A DNA stretch of 64,000 nt from Actinomycetota bacterium. GTDB lineage: Bacteria > Actinomycetota > Thermoleophilia > Solirubrobacterales > Solirubrobacteraceae. The stretch is taken from assembly GCA_018268595.1 (NCBI GenBank), contig JAFDWH010000009.1, positions 124,001 through 188,000 on the forward strand. The letters are read 5' to 3'. The position numbers were made by a program, and so were the translations under genes. The notes under the pieces are model-generated. The model ran no database searches. It had not been told where the DNA came from and saw only the letters and a list, made by a program, of their open reading frames with translations. Positions 61,672 through 64,000 of the stretch are shown one piece after another; the stretch's first letter is position 1; each line of letters starts with the position of its first letter.

Positions 61672-61677
61672 TAGGCT
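61672..61677 (+). promoter_or_regulatory. TAGGCT -10 box of the RibD-C-like gene
   Basis: TAGGCT ends eight bases before the GTG start at 61686, the same hexamer as the rpoD -10 box. Confidence 0.5.
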
Positions 61678-61685
61678 GCCCGCCC

Positions 61686-62438
61686 GTGGACTTCCACCGC
61701 CTCCACCCCGACCCGGCGACGATCGACGGCGCCGAGCTGCTGGGGGACCTGCGGCTGCACGAGCGGGCGCACGCGGAGCGGCCGTGGGTCGTGACGAACT
61801 TCGCGACGACCGCCGACGGGCGCGCGACGATCGAGGGCCGCTCGGGAGCGATCGGCGACGACGGCGACATGGAGGTCTTCCGGCGCCTGCGCACGCAGGT
61901 CGACGCGCTGCTGATCGGCACGCGCACGCTCGGGATCGAGCGCTACGGCCGCGCCGTCAGACGGCCGGAGCTGCGCGCGGAGCGCGAGGCGCTCGGCCTC
62001 GCCCCGGAGCCGCTCGTCGCGACCGTCAGCCGCAGCGGCGAGCTGCCGCTCGACATCCCCCTGTTCCAGGAGCCGGGGGCCGACGTGGTCGTGTTCGCGC
62101 CGAGCGAGACGCCGGAGCCGGACTGTCCCGCGTGCGTGACGCTCGTGCGGCTCGACCCCGCCGAGCTGACGCTCACGAGCGCGCTGCGCCACCTGCGCGC
62201 CGAGCGCCACGTGCGCTCGCTGCTGTGCGAGGGCGGCCCGACGCTGATGGGCGCGCTGCTGCACGAGGGGCTCGTCGACGAGCTGTTCCTGACGCTCGCC
62301 CCGCAGCTCGCCGGCGGCGGCACCGGACCGACGATGAGCAGCGGCCCGGCGCTCGCCGCGCCGGCCGGCCTCGAGCTCGTGTGGGCGCTCGAGCGGGGCG
62401 GCTCGCTGTACCTCCGCTACGCCGTCAGACGCGGCTGA
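61686..62438 (+). CDS. RibD C-terminal domain / dihydrofolate reductase-like protein
   Basis: This 250-residue protein has the pyrimidine reductase fold. [21 protein letters not shown] near residue 35 is the RibD-C signature, [11 protein letters not shown] follows near 76, and [22 protein letters not shown] near 180 closes it. There is no deaminase domain, so it is either a stand-alone reductase of riboflavin synthesis or one of the many RibD-C proteins of unknown role. The start is GTG. Confidence 0.88.
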   Translation: MDFHRLHPDPATIDGAELLGDLRLHERAHAERPWVVTNFATTADGRATIEGRSGAIGDDGDMEVFRRLRTQVDALLIGTRTLGIERYGRAVRRPELRAEREALGLAPEPLVATVSRSGELPLDIPLFQEPGADVVVFAPSETPEPDCPACVTLVRLDPAELTLTSALRHLRAERHVRSLLCEGGPTLMGALLHEGLVDELFLTLAPQLAGGGTGPTMSSGPALAAPAGLELVWALERGGSLYLRYAVRRG

Positions 62439-62470
62439 GCAGCGGTTTCTGCCGCGTACGACGGGGCATG

Positions 62471-62476
62471 TAGCCT
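62471..62476 (+). promoter_or_regulatory. TAGCCT -10 box of the rpiB2-tal operon
   Basis: TAGCCT ends eight bases before the ATG at 62485. Confidence 0.5.
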
Positions 62477-62484
62477 GGGTGCGG

Positions 62485-62967
62485 ATGAGGATCGCCTGCG
62501 GTTTCGACCATGCCGGCGCACCGCTGCGCGACGTCGTCGTCGCGGCGTTGGAGCAGGACGGCCACGAGGTGCTCGACGCGGGCACCTACGACGACTACCC
62601 GTTCGCCGCCGCCGCCGTCGCACGCGCGCTGCACGACGACGAGGGCGCCGAGCGCGCCGTGCTCGTGTGCGGCTCGGGCGCAGGCGTCGCCGTCGCCGCC
62701 TCCAAGCTCCCCGGCCTGCGCGCGGCGGCGATCCACGACGGCTACACGGCGCATCAGAGCGTCGAGCACGACGACCTCAACGTCGCCTGCCTCGGCGCGC
62801 GCGTGATCGGCCCGGCGCTCGCGCGCGAGCTCGTGCAGGCGTTCGCCGCCGCCCGCTTCAGCGGCGAGGAGCGTCACGTCCGCCGCCTCGGCCAGGTCGC
62901 CGCGCTCGAGCGCGACGGCCTGCGCGCCCTCGACCCAGACCCCGCGACAGGAGATCCCCAGCCATGA
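62485..62967 (+). CDS. RpiB/LacAB-family isomerase, second copy
   Basis: This 160-residue protein keeps the DHAG motif (Asp8, His9) and CGSGAG with Cys62. The RRHNDAN segment of true RpiB has become VEHDDLN, with His95. It overlaps tal by ATGA. Its pairing with transaldolase argues for a pentose phosphate role, probably ribose 5-phosphate isomerase. The altered loop leaves room for another aldose-ketose pair. Confidence 0.85.
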   Translation: MRIACGFDHAGAPLRDVVVAALEQDGHEVLDAGTYDDYPFAAAAVARALHDDEGAERAVLVCGSGAGVAVAASKLPGLRAAAIHDGYTAHQSVEHDDLNVACLGARVIGPALARELVQAFAAARFSGEERHVRRLGQVAALERDGLRALDPDPATGDPQP

Positions 62968-64000
62968 GCACCGTCCCCGCGACGACGCCGATCGGACGAC
63001 TCGCCGAGCTCGGCACGAGCGCCTGGCTCGACTCGATCCGCCGCTCGATGCTCACCGGCGGCGACCTCAGACGGCTGGTCGAGGAGGACGGCGTCGTCGG
63101 CGTCACGTCGAACCCGTCGATCTTCGAGCAGGCGATCCTCGGCAGCCCCGACTACGACGCCCGGCTGGCGGAGCTGACGCATGACGGCGACGGCGTCGAG
63201 GAGATCTACTGGACGCTCGCGATCGAGGACGTGCAGGGCGCCGCCGACGTGCTGCGCCCGGTGTGGGACCGCACCGACGGCCTCGACGGCTACGTCTCGC
63301 TGGAGGTCTCCCCCTACGTCGCGAGCGACACGGAGGCCACGCTCGCGATGGTGCGCGACCTGTGGCGCCGCTGCGACCGCCCCAACGTGATGATCAAGAT
63401 CCCGGGCACGCCGGAGGGCGTCCCGGCGATCCGCCGGGCGATCGCCGACGGGATCAACGTCAACGTCACGCTGCTGTTCTCGCTCGACGCGTGGGCGGCG
63501 ATCGCGGAGGCGTGGCTCGCCGGCCTGGAGGATCGCGCCGCCGCCGGCGAGCCGGTCGACGGGATCGCGTCGGTCGCCTCGTTCTTCGTCTCGCGCGTCG
63601 ACACCGCGACCGACAAGCGGCTGAAGGCGCTCGGGCGCGAGGACCTGCTGGGCAGAGCCGCCGTCGCCAACGCGCAGCTCGCCTACGAGCGCTGGCGCGA
63701 GCTCGTCGGCGGCGAGCGCTTCGCCGCCATGCGCGCGCTCGGCGCGAGGCCGCAGCGGCTGCTGTGGGCCTCCACCGGCACGAAGGACCCGTCGTACTCC
63801 GACGTCAAGTACGTCGCCGAGCTGGCCGGCCCGGAGACGGTCAACACGATGCCGCTCGCGACGCTGCTCGCCTACCAGGACCACGGCGAGGTCGCGGAGC
63901 CGCTGCTGCCCGACGCGGCGTCCGCCGCGCACGCGGCGATCGAGGCGGTCGAGGCGGCCGGCGTCTCGCTGCAGGAGGTCACCGACGAATTGCTCGAGGC
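62964..64000 (+). CDS. tal: Transaldolase, C-terminus beyond the window
   Basis: This open frame of 345 codons reaches the window end. It is the TalAB-like actinobacterial transaldolase, moving dihydroxyacetone units between sugar phosphates. LEELGTSAWLD-like start GRLAELGTSAWLDSIRR, GVTSNPSIFEQAI near residue 47, Schiff-base Lys in VMIKIPGTPEG near 144, and VNVTLLFSL near 168 are all family features. The chain continues with LLWASTGTKDPSYSD. It is coupled to the second rpiB gene. Confidence 0.95.
   Translation, partial: MSTVPATTPIGRLAELGTSAWLDSIRRSMLTGGDLRRLVEEDGVVGVTSNPSIFEQAILGSPDYDARLAELTHDGDGVEEIYWTLAIEDVQGAADVLRPVWDRTDGLDGYVSLEVSPYVASDTEATLAMVRDLWRRCDRPNVMIKIPGTPEGVPAIRRAIADGINVNVTLLFSLDAWAAIAEAWLAGLEDRAAAGEPVDGIASVASFFVSRVDTATDKRLKALGREDLLGRAAVANAQLAYERWRELVGGERFAAMRALGARPQRLLWASTGTKDPSYSDVKYVAELAGPETVNTMPLATLLAYQDHGEVAEPLLPDAASAAHAAIEAVEAAGVSLQEVTDELLE

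Overview
The window is a very GC-rich (roughly 70-75 percent by eye) chromosomal segment with tightly packed genes, many ATGA/GTGA stop-start overlaps, frequent GTG and TTG starts and codons that almost always end in G or C. Protein content (actinobacterial GH57/GT4 polysaccharide genes, DUF1385-prfA-prmC-rpmE operon, BagAB-like ATPase pair, DUF2252, AbiEi/DUF559 protein, ydaO-type riboswitch before a wall hydrolase) points to the phylum Actinomycetota, most likely a deep-branching Thermoleophilia lineage such as Solirubrobacterales. That placement is an inference from gene content and style. No insertion sequence, prophage or CRISPR array is visible.

Layout. 1-2323 (minus): start of the ATP synthase operon (atpI-like, atpB, atpE, atpF, atpH start), preceded by a promoter and a leader hairpin with a T tract. 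2567-10271 (minus): one long operon rpmE, DUF1385, AbiEi/DUF559 protein, prfA, prmC, tsaC, rpiB, glyA, wecA-like. 10328-14686 (minus): a secreted CARDB-like protein, then etfB-etfA-ETF:quinone oxidoreductase behind a palindromic operator. 14838-19355 (minus): thiolase, HAD phosphatase, acyl-CoA dehydrogenase, EamA transporter and a B12-binding mutase subunit; meaB lies at 20901. With the ETF genes this forms an acyl-CoA oxidation and methylmalonyl-CoA module. 19446-24906: leucyl aminopeptidase (plus), meaB (minus), then a plus-strand hexapeptide acyltransferase, ABC-2 exporter and DsbA-like protein.

25052-32509: ferritin-like Tat protein, GT4 glycosyltransferase, polytopic GT-C-like protein, GH57 branching enzyme and SAM methyltransferase, with a second methyltransferase divergent. 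The set closely resembles the mycobacterial methylglucose lipopolysaccharide (MGLP) locus Rv3030-Rv3037c, which in mycobacteria also adjoins etfBA. 32473-37510: FAD oxidoreductase, MocR regulator, photolyase, Lon-substrate-domain protein and a small protein. 37511-37946 is non-coding and is the most unusual part of the window: a selenocysteine-tRNA-like gene with a GAC rather than UCA anticodon, followed on the same strand by a three-way-junction hairpin and a 20-nt segment complementary to the tRNA's own anticodon arm.

37947-48526: lipoprotein, gamma-glutamyltransferase, FtsZ with a long N-terminal extension, ParA, a BagAB/Get3-like ATPase pair, DUF2252, an Rv1264-like adenylate cyclase, an unknown protein and an HxlR regulator. 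48579-55590: PilT-like ATPase, GST-like protein, primary sigma factor, a c-di-AMP riboswitch controlling an RlpA-like wall protein, a degenerate GGDEF protein and MoeA. 55644-59842: two more paralogues of the GT-C-like protein in tandem. 59888-64000: unknown membrane-anchored protein, GlpX fructose bisphosphatase, RibD-C reductase, a second RpiB and transaldolase (cut by the window end).

Across the window, twelve start codons, nearly all of first genes of transcription units, have a TANNNT hexamer 6-10 nt upstream and no ribosome binding site, which suggests widespread leaderless transcription.
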